Below, one piece after another: positions 6,873-14,299 of a stretch of 16,403 nt of DNA. Both the position numbers and the translations under genes were made by a program. A model generated the notes under the pieces. It was not told the DNA's origin and did not search any database. It was given only the letters and a program-made list of their open reading frames with translations. Numbering within the stretch: position 1 is the first letter of the stretch; every line of letters starts with the position of its first letter. The stretch is taken from positions 1 through 16,403 of the forward strand of contig CALEAW010000021.1 in the NCBI GenBank assembly GCA_937943605.1, written 5' to 3'. This DNA comes from an uncultured Sutterella sp. (GTDB lineage Bacteria > Pseudomonadota > Gammaproteobacteria > Burkholderiales > Burkholderiaceae_F).

Positions 6873-7394
6873 TCACTTTTTCTTTTTAGGAGCCAGCACC
6901 ATGATCATCTGGCGACCTTCGAGCTTAGGCTGATGTTCAACCTGAGCAACGTCGGCAAGTTCCGTACGGATGCGATCCATCAGTTCCATCCCGAACTGCT
7001 GATGAGCCATTTCGCGACCACGATAACGGAGGGTCACCTTGGCCTTATCTCCATCAGACAGGAATCGCACCAAACTACGGAGCTTCGTCTGGAAGTCGTT
7101 TTCGTCCGTCACCGGGCGGAACTTCACTTCCTTGACCTGAATCACCTTCTGCTTGGCCTTGGCTTCCTGAGCCTTCTTCTGTTCCTGGTAGCGGAACTTG
7201 CCGTAGTCCATCAAGCGGCAGACTGGCGGCTGAGCATTCGGCGCAACCTCAACGAGGTCAACATCGTGTTCTTCAGCCATGCGAAGAGCCTCCGCGGTGC
7301 GGACAATCCCGATCTGGGCGCCATCGACGCCGGTCAGTCGGACCTCAGGAACTCGGATCTCACCATTGATCCGATGCTTGCGATCTTGTGCTAT
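6873..7394 (-). CDS. infC: Translation initiation factor IF-3 (AUA start)
   Basis: IF3 binds the 30S subunit, prevents subunit joining and proofreads the start codon and initiator tRNA. The first ATG in frame (7280) would remove the start of the N-domain. Reading upstream gives HRINGEIRVPEVRLTG, the conserved IF3 N-terminus, with no ATG, GTG or TTG before it. A strong AGGAG (7405-7401) lies 6 bases before an ATA codon (7394-7392), which I take as the start (173 residues; E. coli 180). An ATT at 7400 directly abuts the Shine-Dalgarno and is less likely. The linker is KAKQKVIQVKEVKFRP and the C-domain includes RYRGREMAHQQ and the tail APKKKK. A non-canonical start is the basis of infC autorepression in E. 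coli. It starts 30 bases after thrS. Confidence 0.95.
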   Translation of the reverse strand: MAQDRKHRINGEIRVPEVRLTGVDGAQIGIVRTAEALRMAEEHDVDLVEVAPNAQPPVCRLMDYGKFRYQEQKKAQEAKAKQKVIQVKEVKFRPVTDENDFQTKLRSLVRFLSDGDKAKVTLRYRGREMAHQQFGMELMDRIRTELADVAQVEHQPKLEGRQMIMVLAPKKKK

Positions 7395-7424
7395 GACAAT
7401 CTCCTAAAAAGTTAAAAGTTCCAG

Positions 7425-9344
7425 TTAGTGCTTAAAAGCCGAACGGGTCTGGTCTTCTTCGGTGATCATGGCGATGAAATCGTCAAGCTTGATCGAACCG
7501 AGATCCTTACCGCCGCGTGCACGAACTGCTACGCAACCAGTCTGCTTTTCCTTCTCGCCAACAACGAGAATGTACGGAATCTTTTGCAGACTCAATTCGC
7601 GGATTTTATAGTTAATCTTTTCGCTACGCAAATCAGATTGCACACGAATATGCGCTTCATGCAACTTGCGAGCAACTTCTTCGGCGTAATCCTTCTGAGC
7701 ATCCGTAATGCAAGCCACGGCAGCTTGCACAGGAGCGAGCCACGTCGGGAAAGCACCAGCGTATTCTTCAATCAACATGCCGATCCAGCGTTCGAGAGAA
7801 CCGAGGATGGCACGGTGAAGCATCACAGGCACCTTGCGCGTATTGTCTTCGGCGACATATTCAGCACCGAGACGGCCCGGCATCTGGAAGTCAACCTGGA
7901 TCGTACCGCACTGCCAGGAGCGACCCAAGCAGTCCTTCAAATGATATTCGATCTTAGGACCGTAGAAGGCGCCTTCCCCTTCAAGAATTTCGTAATTGAT
8001 GCCAAGCGCATCAAGGCTCTGCATCAATGCGCTTTCAGCCTTATCCCAAGCCGAATCTTCACCGATGCGCATTTCAGGACGGGTAGCGACCTTATAGGCA
8101 ATTTCGTTAAAGCCAAAGTCCTTATAAACCTTCTGAACAAGGCGCGTATAAGCTTCGCATTCGGCAAGGATCTGATCTTCGGTACAGAAGATGTGACCGT
8201 CGTCCTGGGTAAAGCCGCGAACACGCATCATGCCGTGCAAGGAACCAGACGGTTCGTTACGGTGGCACTGACCGAATTCACCCACACGGAAAGGCAGGTC
8301 GCGGTAGCTACGCAAAGCATAGTTAAAGATCTGGATGTGACCCGGGCAGTTCATCGGCTTCAAGGCGTAGTAACGGTTTTCAGATTCCGTCGTGAACATG
8401 TTTTCACGATACTTAGCCCAGTGACCAGAACGTTCCCAAAGCGAACGATCAAGCAACTGTGGAGCCTTCACTTCACCGTAACCATTGTCCTGGTAAACAC
8501 GGCGCATGTACTGTTCAACAACCTGCCACAAAGCCCAGCCCTTGGCGTGCCAGAAAATCATGCCCGGCGCTTCATCCTGGAGGTGGAAGAGATCAAGCTC
8601 ACGACCCAAGCGACGATGGTCGCGCTTTTCCGCTTCTTCGAGCATCGTGAGGTAGGCCTTGAGTTCATCCTTCGTCGCCCAAGCCGTACCATAGATACGC
8701 TGAAGCATTTCGTTCTTGCTGTCGCCACGCCAGTAAGCACCAGCCACCTTCATCAAGCGGTGAACCTTCAAACGGCCCGTAGACGGGACGTGAGGACCGC
8801 GGCAAAGGTCAGTGAATTCGCCCTGACGATAAAGAGAAATTGTTTCGCCCTGAGGAATGGCCTCGATCAGCTCGGCCTTGTACTTTTCACCAAGGCCCAA
8901 GAAAAAGGCCACGGCGTCATCACGGGACATTTCGAGGCGTTCGACCTTAAGGTCACGCTTCACGATTTCGTCCATACGGTCTTCAATCGCCTTCAAATCT
9001 TCAGGCGTAAAGGGACGCGTGTAAGAGAAGTCGTAGTAGAAGCCGTTTTCAATAGCCGGCCCAATCGTCACCTGAGCTTCAGGGAAGAGTTCCTTCACAG
9101 CCTGAGCCATCAAGTGGGCGGTGGAGTGACGAATGATTTCAACCCCTTCAGGATCGCGGCCCGTAATAATGGCCACTGTAGCATCGTGATCCACAACGAA
9201 AGAAAGATCAACGAGTTCGCCGTCAACGCGACCAGCGAGAGCAGCCTTAGCAAGGCCAGCACCAATATCAGCAGCGACATCGGCAACAGTAACGGCACCA
9301 GAGAACTCGCGCTTGGAGCCATCAGGAAGGGTAATTGCAACCAT
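7425..9344 (-). CDS. thrS: Threonyl-tRNA synthetase
   Basis: This class II synthetase charges tRNA-Thr and edits mischarged Ser. I start at the ATG at 9344 (639 residues; E. coli 642), with GAGG 6 bases upstream; the frame is open further but lies within the attenuator. Domains: TGS (1-62), editing domain with H73-x3-H77 and C181-x3-H185, catalytic core with motif 2 around QCHRNEPSGSLHG (359-371), zinc ligands C333, H384 and H510, and C-terminal anticodon-binding domain (about 532-635). All key residues are present. It follows tRNA-Val and a probable threonine attenuator, which would tie its synthesis to the charging level of tRNA-Thr. infC, rpmI and rplT follow in the same transcript. Confidence 0.98.
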   Translation of the reverse strand: MVAITLPDGSKREFSGAVTVADVAADIGAGLAKAALAGRVDGELVDLSFVVDHDATVAIITGRDPEGVEIIRHSTAHLMAQAVKELFPEAQVTIGPAIENGFYYDFSYTRPFTPEDLKAIEDRMDEIVKRDLKVERLEMSRDDAVAFFLGLGEKYKAELIEAIPQGETISLYRQGEFTDLCRGPHVPSTGRLKVHRLMKVAGAYWRGDSKNEMLQRIYGTAWATKDELKAYLTMLEEAEKRDHRRLGRELDLFHLQDEAPGMIFWHAKGWALWQVVEQYMRRVYQDNGYGEVKAPQLLDRSLWERSGHWAKYRENMFTTESENRYYALKPMNCPGHIQIFNYALRSYRDLPFRVGEFGQCHRNEPSGSLHGMMRVRGFTQDDGHIFCTEDQILAECEAYTRLVQKVYKDFGFNEIAYKVATRPEMRIGEDSAWDKAESALMQSLDALGINYEILEGEGAFYGPKIEYHLKDCLGRSWQCGTIQVDFQMPGRLGAEYVAEDNTRKVPVMLHRAILGSLERWIGMLIEEYAGAFPTWLAPVQAAVACITDAQKDYAEEVARKLHEAHIRVQSDLRSEKINYKIRELSLQKIPYILVVGEKEKQTGCVAVRARGGKDLGSIKLDDFIAMITEEDQTRSAFKH

Positions 9345-9368
9345 GTTTAACCTCGATTTGTATAGGCG

Positions 9369-9398
9369 AAAAAAAAGTGCGGACATGAGCCGCACTTT
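9369..9398 (-). terminator. Intrinsic terminator (attenuator) in the thrS leader
   Basis: On the minus strand AAAGTGCGG (9398-9390) pairs perfectly with CCGCACTTT (9382-9374) around a 7-base loop, and eight T run from 9376 to 9369. The T-run ends only 24 bases before the thrS ATG. No promoter can fit between, so thrS transcripts must pass through it. This makes it a regulated attenuator rather than the simple end of the tRNA-Val transcript. Confidence 0.88.
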
Positions 9399-9470
9399 CT
9401 TTGCCTCGGACAACTGGACAACGTTTCGCTCACGCCCTCTATTTTACAGAGAGGGTGTTGTTGTGCGAAA
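9381..9470 (-). promoter_or_regulatory. Alternative-pairing region of the thrS attenuator
   Basis: Segment 1 (minus 9470-9450, containing the Thr codons) can pair with segment 2: TTTCGC (9470-9465) with GCGAAA (9429-9424), and CCCTCT (9455-9450) with AGAGGG (9440-9435). Alternatively GGGCGTGAGC (9437-9428) in segment 2 pairs over ten bases, two of them G-U, with GCTCATGTCC (9390-9381), which is the loop and inner stem of the terminator. The two pairings exclude each other. The second would prevent the terminator from folding, as expected of an antiterminator. Confidence 0.65.
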
Positions 9471-9488
9471 GCTTAGTAATAAGCACAT
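9444..9488 (-). CDS. Putative threonine leader peptide of thrS
   Basis: ATG at 9488 opens a 14-codon ORF, MCLLLSFRTTTPSL, ending with TAA at 9446-9444. Residues 9-11 are three consecutive Thr, all ACA; residues 3-5 are Leu (TTA TTA CTA). GGGA lies 10 bases upstream, a weak Shine-Dalgarno. The ORF is followed by alternative hairpins and a terminator, so it looks like a control peptide: a ribosome stalled at ACA for lack of charged tRNA-Thr would free the antiterminator segment at 9437-9428, whereas one reaching the stop would cover it. It starts 25 bases after the tRNA-Val CCA end. Its translation is inferred, not shown. I know of no name for it. Confidence 0.65.
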   Translation of the reverse strand: MCLLLSFRTTTPSL

Positions 9489-9513
9489 TATCAACAGTTC
9501 CCAATAAAAATTC

Positions 9514-9590
9514 TGGTAGGCACGATTGGACTCGAACCAACGACCCCCACCATGTCAAGGTGATGCTCTAACCAACTGAGCTACGTGCCT
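9514..9590 (-). tRNA. tRNA-Val(GAC)
   Basis: A 77-base cloverleaf on the minus strand with encoded CCA. The acceptor stem AGGCACG pairs with CGTGCCT, with A as discriminator base. The anticodon stem CCACC-like region (here TCACC/GGTGG) encloses loop TTGACAT, giving anticodon GAC (reads GUC and GUU). The body closely resembles E. coli tRNA-Val GAC. It has a strong promoter upstream and no terminator before the thrS leader, so it is probably the first element of the thrS operon transcript. Confidence 0.97.
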
Positions 9591-9603
9591 GTGTGAGGCA
9601 AGA

Positions 9604-9631
9604 ATTATGCCTGAGTTTTCAGGAAAGTCAA
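9604..9631 (-). promoter_or_regulatory. Strong promoter of tRNA-Val-thrS operon
   Basis: On the minus strand TTGACT (9631-9626) is followed after 16 bases by CATAAT (9609-9604). Each box matches the sigma-70 consensus at 5 of 6 positions. Transcription would start about 7 bases before the mature tRNA end at 9590. I find no comparable promoter between the tRNA and thrS. Confidence 0.75.
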
Positions 9632-9695
9632 TAGAGTTAAAATAGATTTTTTTGAAAATTTGCCAAAATCTTACGTTAACTCATTGATTTTTAAG

Positions 9696-9730
9696 CAAAA
9701 GATAGGCGATGAAAAATTTCACCGCCTACC
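9696..9730 (-). terminator. Terminator of relA
   Basis: On the minus strand GGTAGGCGGTGAAA pairs with TTTCATCGCCTATC (14 bp with two G-U pairs, 2-base loop), followed by TTTTGCTT. It lies 30 bases past the relA stop and upstream of the tRNA-Val promoter. Confidence 0.85.
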
Positions 9731-9759
9731 GTATTCTTGGTATTAAATTTGTAACAGAA

Positions 9760-11868
9760 TTAACTTCGCCGCGCTGAAAGCACCCCGGGCAACTCACGGA
9801 TCGCATTAAGCGAAGCGCTCAAACTTTGCGCCGAACTAATTTCAACCGTGAAGCGCATATGTGCATCAGAACGAACTTTTTGAGAATTCATTCCAACGAT
9901 ACTTTGCTTAGCCTTCATAAAGACTTCAGAGATATCTCTCAATAACCCTGGTCGATCGGTCGCCACAACAAAGATTTCTGCAGGAAAGACGCTATCGCTA
10001 CCCTGACCCCAGCTCACTTCAATCAAGCGACCATGGTCTTGCTCAGACATATTGCGAATATTCGGGCAGTCGGCACGATGAATGGTGACCCCACGACCAC
10101 GCGTAACATAACCCACAATGTCATCAGGCGGCACGGGATGGCAACAGCGTGCTAGCTGCGTAAGGAGTGAATCCACCCCCACCACTAAGACGTCACTCTT
10201 TCCGGTCGGTTTACGCTGAGCGCGAACCTGGAATTCAGGTTCTTCAACCACAGGCTTAGGTGGCTGAACTGCCGTCGCAATAGCGGTCTGCGTGATTTCT
10301 TCTTTCGCGTAGGCCAAACAAAGTTCATCAACCCCTTCGCAACCTAAACGCTTCGCTAGGTCTTCAAGCTTCACTGCCGTCTTACCTAAACGGGCCAATT
10401 CCTTGTCGACCTTTTCTCGGCCCAAAGAAATCAGTTCAGCCGTATGTTGCGCGTTAAACCACTGACGAACCTTGTTACGGGTTCGCGGACTCATGGCATA
10501 ACCAAATTCAGGCGACAACCAGTCGCGTGAGGGCTGCCCCACTTTACCCGCGATGATTTCGACGGTTTGTCCCGTTTCAATCTTCGTATTTAAGGGCACC
10601 AACAAACCATCGACTCTCGCCCCTTTTGTACGATGACCTAGTTGTGTATGTACCGCATAAGCAAAGTCCACGGGCGTAGCCCCACGTGGCAATTCAACCA
10701 CACGACCTTGCGGCGTCAAAGCATAGACATGATCATCGAGCACCACCTCCCCCTCAGGCTGATGCTGATGTTGCATGTCGCTACCCCAAGCCAACAACTG
10801 ACGTAGCCACGCCACACGCTGCTCTTCGGCACTTGTCGCACCGTTCGAGTTACCTGCCTCTTTGTAACGCCAGTGTGCCGCTACACCAAGTTCTGCAAAC
10901 TCATGCATCGCCCGCGTACGAATCTGAATTTCAATCGGGCGCCCTGCCTGGTCAGTCACAACCGTATGTAAGGACTGATAGCCATTGGGCTTGGGCTTAG
11001 CGATATAGTCGTCGTACTCTTTACTGAGCACAGGGAAATTTTCGTGAACGATCGAAAGCACCTGATAGCAGTGTTCGACCGTGTCCACAATAATGCGAAG
11101 CGCACGAACGTCAAAGAGCTGATCAAAACGTAAATGCTTACGTTGCATCTTCTTCCAAATGGAATAGATGTGTTTAGGTCGCCCAGACACGTCGCTCGAA
11201 ATACCGTTTTCTTTGAGTAGCTCACGAATGCGAAGGACGGCGCCACGCATAAATTCAATACGAGCCTCACGTGATTCATCGAGCTGGGTCGCAATATCGT
11301 GATATTCAGCAGGACGCGTAAAGCGAAGCGATAGATCTTCAAGCTCCCACTTTAACTGCCAAATCCCTAAACGATTGGCTAGTGGCGCATAAAGATCTAA
11401 CGTTTCAGCACCGAAACGATCAGCACCTTCACGTTTAGACGAAGCAAACCAACGTAAGGTCTGCAAGCGGCTCGCCAATTTCAATAACACCACGCGTAAG
11501 TCTTGACACATGGACAAGAACATACGGCGCATTGCTTCAACTTGATGATGGGTATTTGCTTCTTCATTTTCTGAGCGTGCACGTCGAGAGAGTTCATTCA
11601 CTTTGCCTAGTTCCTGAACCAACCCATTCACAGCAGGCCCAAAACTCTTTTCAATCCACTCACTAGAATTTTGAATAACCGCCGGCACACAGAACAAATA
11701 AGCGGCCGCGATCAAATCTGGGTCATCTCGTACTTCTCTGAGAATACTTGCCAAACCGTCCGCGTGGGTAAGTACGTTTTCCCCCGTCGGAAGCGTGAGA
11801 TCCCGGTACAACGGCTCAACCATGCTTCTCGCTAACGCAACGTCGACAACTTGAGACGTATCAACCAT
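9760..11868 (-). CDS. relA: (p)ppGpp synthetase RelA
   Basis: The 702-residue ribosome-associated enzyme makes (p)ppGpp from GTP/GDP and ATP on amino-acid starvation. Order: inactive HD domain (about 20-175; the hydrolase His-Asp pair is replaced around LFCVP at 58-62), synthetase (about 225-335, GRPKHIYSIWKKM, then E284-Y-D-D and NGYQSLH), TGS (about 380-440), a Cys-rich region with C575-C576-H and C601, and a C-terminal ACT domain (about 630-702). The EYDD motif and dead hydrolase indicate monofunctional RelA rather than SpoT. I chose the ATG at 11868 because GGAGGAG lies 9 bases upstream; a TTG at 11907 would add 13 residues upstream of it. RelA next to tRNA-Val-thrS is typical of Burkholderiales. 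Confidence 0.96.
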   Translation of the reverse strand: MVDTSQVVDVALARSMVEPLYRDLTLPTGENVLTHADGLASILREVRDDPDLIAAAYLFCVPAVIQNSSEWIEKSFGPAVNGLVQELGKVNELSRRARSENEEANTHHQVEAMRRMFLSMCQDLRVVLLKLASRLQTLRWFASSKREGADRFGAETLDLYAPLANRLGIWQLKWELEDLSLRFTRPAEYHDIATQLDESREARIEFMRGAVLRIRELLKENGISSDVSGRPKHIYSIWKKMQRKHLRFDQLFDVRALRIIVDTVEHCYQVLSIVHENFPVLSKEYDDYIAKPKPNGYQSLHTVVTDQAGRPIEIQIRTRAMHEFAELGVAAHWRYKEAGNSNGATSAEEQRVAWLRQLLAWGSDMQHQHQPEGEVVLDDHVYALTPQGRVVELPRGATPVDFAYAVHTQLGHRTKGARVDGLLVPLNTKIETGQTVEIIAGKVGQPSRDWLSPEFGYAMSPRTRNKVRQWFNAQHTAELISLGREKVDKELARLGKTAVKLEDLAKRLGCEGVDELCLAYAKEEITQTAIATAVQPPKPVVEEPEFQVRAQRKPTGKSDVLVVGVDSLLTQLARCCHPVPPDDIVGYVTRGRGVTIHRADCPNIRNMSEQDHGRLIEVSWGQGSDSVFPAEIFVVATDRPGLLRDISEVFMKAKQSIVGMNSQKVRSDAHMRFTVEISSAQSLSASLNAIRELPGVLSARRS

Positions 11869-11934
11869 TAGTTGCTTCTCCTCCGAGCGTTCCGACCGTC
11901 GGTCCAAGTACGGCGAAACGTTTTATCTGTCATC

Positions 11935-11962
11935 AGGCGTGAACGGGAATGCGCTCACGCCT
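11935..11962 (-). repeat. Hairpin in the relA leader
   Basis: Arms 11935-11945 and 11952-11962 form an 11-bp stem with one G-U pair and a 6-base loop. It stands between the autotransporter stop and relA. No T-run follows on the minus strand, so it is not a clear terminator. A possible -10 box TACAAT (minus, 11974-11969) precedes it, without a good -35, so it may belong to the relA 5' untranslated region. Confidence 0.5.
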
Positions 11963-11998
11963 TAACTCTCATTGTAGAGGATTACACAAAATCGACGT

Positions 11999-14119
11999 TC
12001 AGTCGAAATCAAAGGTCACATGAAATTCGGCCGAAACATGCTTCACACCATCAGGCCCTAACGCCTGTGTCACACCCGCACCAAATCGACCATCGGCTAA
12101 CTTTCCTGAAAGAAGTAACGAAGCGTAAGCTTCCCCTCTGGCCAAATCATCGGTCGTCACTGACGACGATACACCCCCAACGGTCATGGTTTGCTTGACT
12201 TCAGTATCGCCCATGCGCAAACGAAGTCCGGTGTCAAAATTCAACTTAATATAGCTTTTAGGCGTCGGATGCCAAAGCCCCGAGACATCAGCCCCCAAAT
12301 GTCCAGTCCACACTAGTCGTTTCTCTTCTTCGAGTTTCCAAACCTCTTGAGAGTTAATACCCAACCCATAGCGAACTGGCAAAAAGTAAGTCATATAACC
12401 GCCCGCCGTCAATCCTGTGTCGACCCACTCGCCTTCACTGACAAAGCTTGACATCATGCCAAGCGATACAGATTGGCGTTGGATTTTTTCGGCACCAATC
12501 ACTTCTTCGGAAATCCCCAAAATTCGCGTTTTATCATTCGCAGCAGCATAACTCAGGTGCCCCGTCAAATACCCCCAGTCATACCTTTGCCCTGCATAAA
12601 AAGACGTCGTCAAAATGGTGGAAGTGCCCTCGATCATGTCACCTTTTCGGAAATTTTGATTATCGATCGTGACGTCGGCGTCATCATAAGCGACACGCAT
12701 ACCCACAAAGCGATTCAGGTATCGACCGTTCAAACCAACAGCAATCCCATTCGACTCACGTTCGTATTTGAGCCCATCCAACTCATTCGACACATTGAGA
12801 CCGATCGCCTGACCTTCCGAGCGAGACGTCAATATTTCTACGTCGAGCGGTAGCATCGTTTCATAACGACGCGCTGCGTGTACCCCTGTCTGAATCACTC
12901 GTTGGGTTTGACGATCCATCTCAGTCGTCGTTCCCATAGCCTTTTGCATCAAGTTAAGTGTCGCAGCATGCTGCGCAAAGTCATCAAGCAGAATCCATTG
13001 CTTGTAATAGTTTTGTAGGCTTGATGGCGCCGTGCCAGCCGATAGTTCCTTAAAAAGCTCATTGATACTTTCAGCAAAATATCCTGTTGGCTTCCAGATC
13101 TTTTCTGACATTTGCCAGCCGCCATCGACTTTCGTGAAACTCACCTCGAACACCTGTTCATTCTTGAACACAAACGTCGAACAATTTTCAAGCCCTTCAA
13201 TCTTTGCATTCGGGCCAGCCTCAATAAAAGTATCAGGATTGAGTGTAGTGTCTTTGGCTGTGAGTTCGGTGAGCGGGTTCATGATCACAATGACCGAGCC
13301 TTGCTCGAAGTACGCACTCGCCCCATCTTCGACATGGAGTCCATCAACTTCTTGCTTCTGTAAACCATCAAAGAGCAACGCGGAATCTGCCCCCATATAC
13401 AGATTCCATCCATTTTTCTGCGCTTCAGCTAATGTGCCGCCCACCGCGATAAAAGTATCTTTTTGAATATCCAAACCATCGGTGACATACAAAAAGCTCG
13501 TCTTAGGACGATTAAGCTCATCAAGAATAGTGTTCGCAATATTCAGTGCACCTTGACTTGACAGCATCAACTTGGTTAGTTGGTCACCCTCTCCTGGCTC
13601 GTCGGGTTGCTGATTAAATAAGAAGGCACTCGACCCCTTAGTCAACTCCAAGTTGACTTTTCGGCGATCACCGTCGGCATCATTCGTGAACATAGCCACG
13701 CCAACACCATGCCGCAAATTGGAAATTTCTGCAACATCAATGCCATGAACTCGGATCGTTAAAGGATTATCCGTAGAAAATAAATTCTGTATATATAAGA
13801 CGTTGCGTAGCCATTTTTTCTCAACTAGACCAGTATAGTTCGTTTCTTTACTAACAAGATCGATCACCTCGACCTCTTCATTAAAGTTCTCAATGAGCCC
13901 TGAGCCTCCATTCAAATCTACCTTCCAACTCGGAGAGGACCAATCGTCTGGAACGTCGAATATCAAGCGTTTATCGTCACTTTCATCGGATACACTATAA
14001 TGATCATTCGCAAACGTTGGACCAGAGATAGCAAGCGTGCTGAGGGTTGTAGCTAGCGTAAGCGTGAAGGTTAAATCAGACATAGATAGTCCCATATAAT
14101 TAAATAAGGGACGTATCAT
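11999..14119 (-). CDS. Autotransporter (type Va) outer-membrane protein
   Basis: The 706-residue product has the type Va layout. A hydrophobic signal segment ends near TFA37-N38. The passenger (about 38-350) is rich in short beta-type repeats with a single Cys (313) and no recognised enzyme motif. A helical linker (about 365-420) leads to the beta-barrel (about 425-706), with alternating polar/aromatic strands such as GYLTGHLSYAA and AYASLLLSGKL. The barrel identifies secretion to the cell surface; the passenger role is unknown, perhaps adhesion. The last residues are VTFDFD, so an Asp follows the aromatic that usually ends the barrel. The start is uncertain: ATG at 14119 gives an n-region with Arg; ATGs at 14095 and 14083 are alternatives, the last with GGGA upstream. 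It appears monocistronic. Confidence 0.85.
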   Translation of the reverse strand: MIRPLFNYMGLSMSDLTFTLTLATTLSTLAISGPTFANDHYSVSDESDDKRLIFDVPDDWSSPSWKVDLNGGSGLIENFNEEVEVIDLVSKETNYTGLVEKKWLRNVLYIQNLFSTDNPLTIRVHGIDVAEISNLRHGVGVAMFTNDADGDRRKVNLELTKGSSAFLFNQQPDEPGEGDQLTKLMLSSQGALNIANTILDELNRPKTSFLYVTDGLDIQKDTFIAVGGTLAEAQKNGWNLYMGADSALLFDGLQKQEVDGLHVEDGASAYFEQGSVIVIMNPLTELTAKDTTLNPDTFIEAGPNAKIEGLENCSTFVFKNEQVFEVSFTKVDGGWQMSEKIWKPTGYFAESINELFKELSAGTAPSSLQNYYKQWILLDDFAQHAATLNLMQKAMGTTTEMDRQTQRVIQTGVHAARRYETMLPLDVEILTSRSEGQAIGLNVSNELDGLKYERESNGIAVGLNGRYLNRFVGMRVAYDDADVTIDNQNFRKGDMIEGTSTILTTSFYAGQRYDWGYLTGHLSYAAANDKTRILGISEEVIGAEKIQRQSVSLGMMSSFVSEGEWVDTGLTAGGYMTYFLPVRYGLGINSQEVWKLEEEKRLVWTGHLGADVSGLWHPTPKSYIKLNFDTGLRLRMGDTEVKQTMTVGGVSSSVTTDDLARGEAYASLLLSGKLADGRFGAGVTQALGPDGVKHVSAEFHVTFDFD

Positions 14120-14145
14120 AACTAGGGTTTACTTCCATGCACGTT

Positions 14146-14171
14146 ATTGTTGGTACACTTTCAACAACAAT
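14146..14171 (-). promoter_or_regulatory. Inverted repeat upstream of the autotransporter gene
   Basis: ATTGTTG (14146-14152) and CAACAAT (14165-14171) form a 7-bp inverted repeat with a 12-base spacer, 27-52 bases before the ATG at 14119. It could be an operator or a 5'-UTR hairpin. No clear -35/-10 pair was found in this gap. Confidence 0.35.
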
Positions 14172-14236
14172 GCAACAAGAATCGTTTTTGTCATACCTGA
14201 GAAAACAACTTCATATATACTTTGGTGTTTTTGCAT

Positions 14237-14285
14237 AAAAAAAGCACCAAGAGCAACAATGTCTCTCAGTGCTTTCTTTTTTTCT
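14237..14285 (-). terminator. Terminator of the ACT-PFL operon
   Basis: Arms 14241-14253 and 14263-14275 form a 13-bp stem with two G-U pairs and a 9-base loop. Seven T follow on the minus strand (14243 to 14237). It is 24 bases past the gene's stop. The plus strand is also T-rich after the stem, so it could work in both directions. Confidence 0.85.
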
Positions 14286-14299
14286 AGGATTCGCTAGGA

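Noticed and set aside
7428..9350. A 640-codon open frame on the plus strand
   Set aside because: It is exactly antisense to thrS, lacks a ribosome site and its translation looks like no protein family; the thrS frame carries all catalytic residues.
9345..9413. A 23-residue N-terminal extension of ThrS from 9413
   Set aside because: It would be encoded across the terminator hairpin; the ATG at 9344 has a good Shine-Dalgarno and gives the family length and residue numbering.
9441..9455. thrS leader loop CUGUAA as a mimic of the tRNA-Thr(UGU) anticodon loop for ThrRS autorepression
   Set aside because: The resemblance exists, but the loop is 9 bases, far upstream of the start codon, and coincides with the leader stop codon; the attenuator explains it better.
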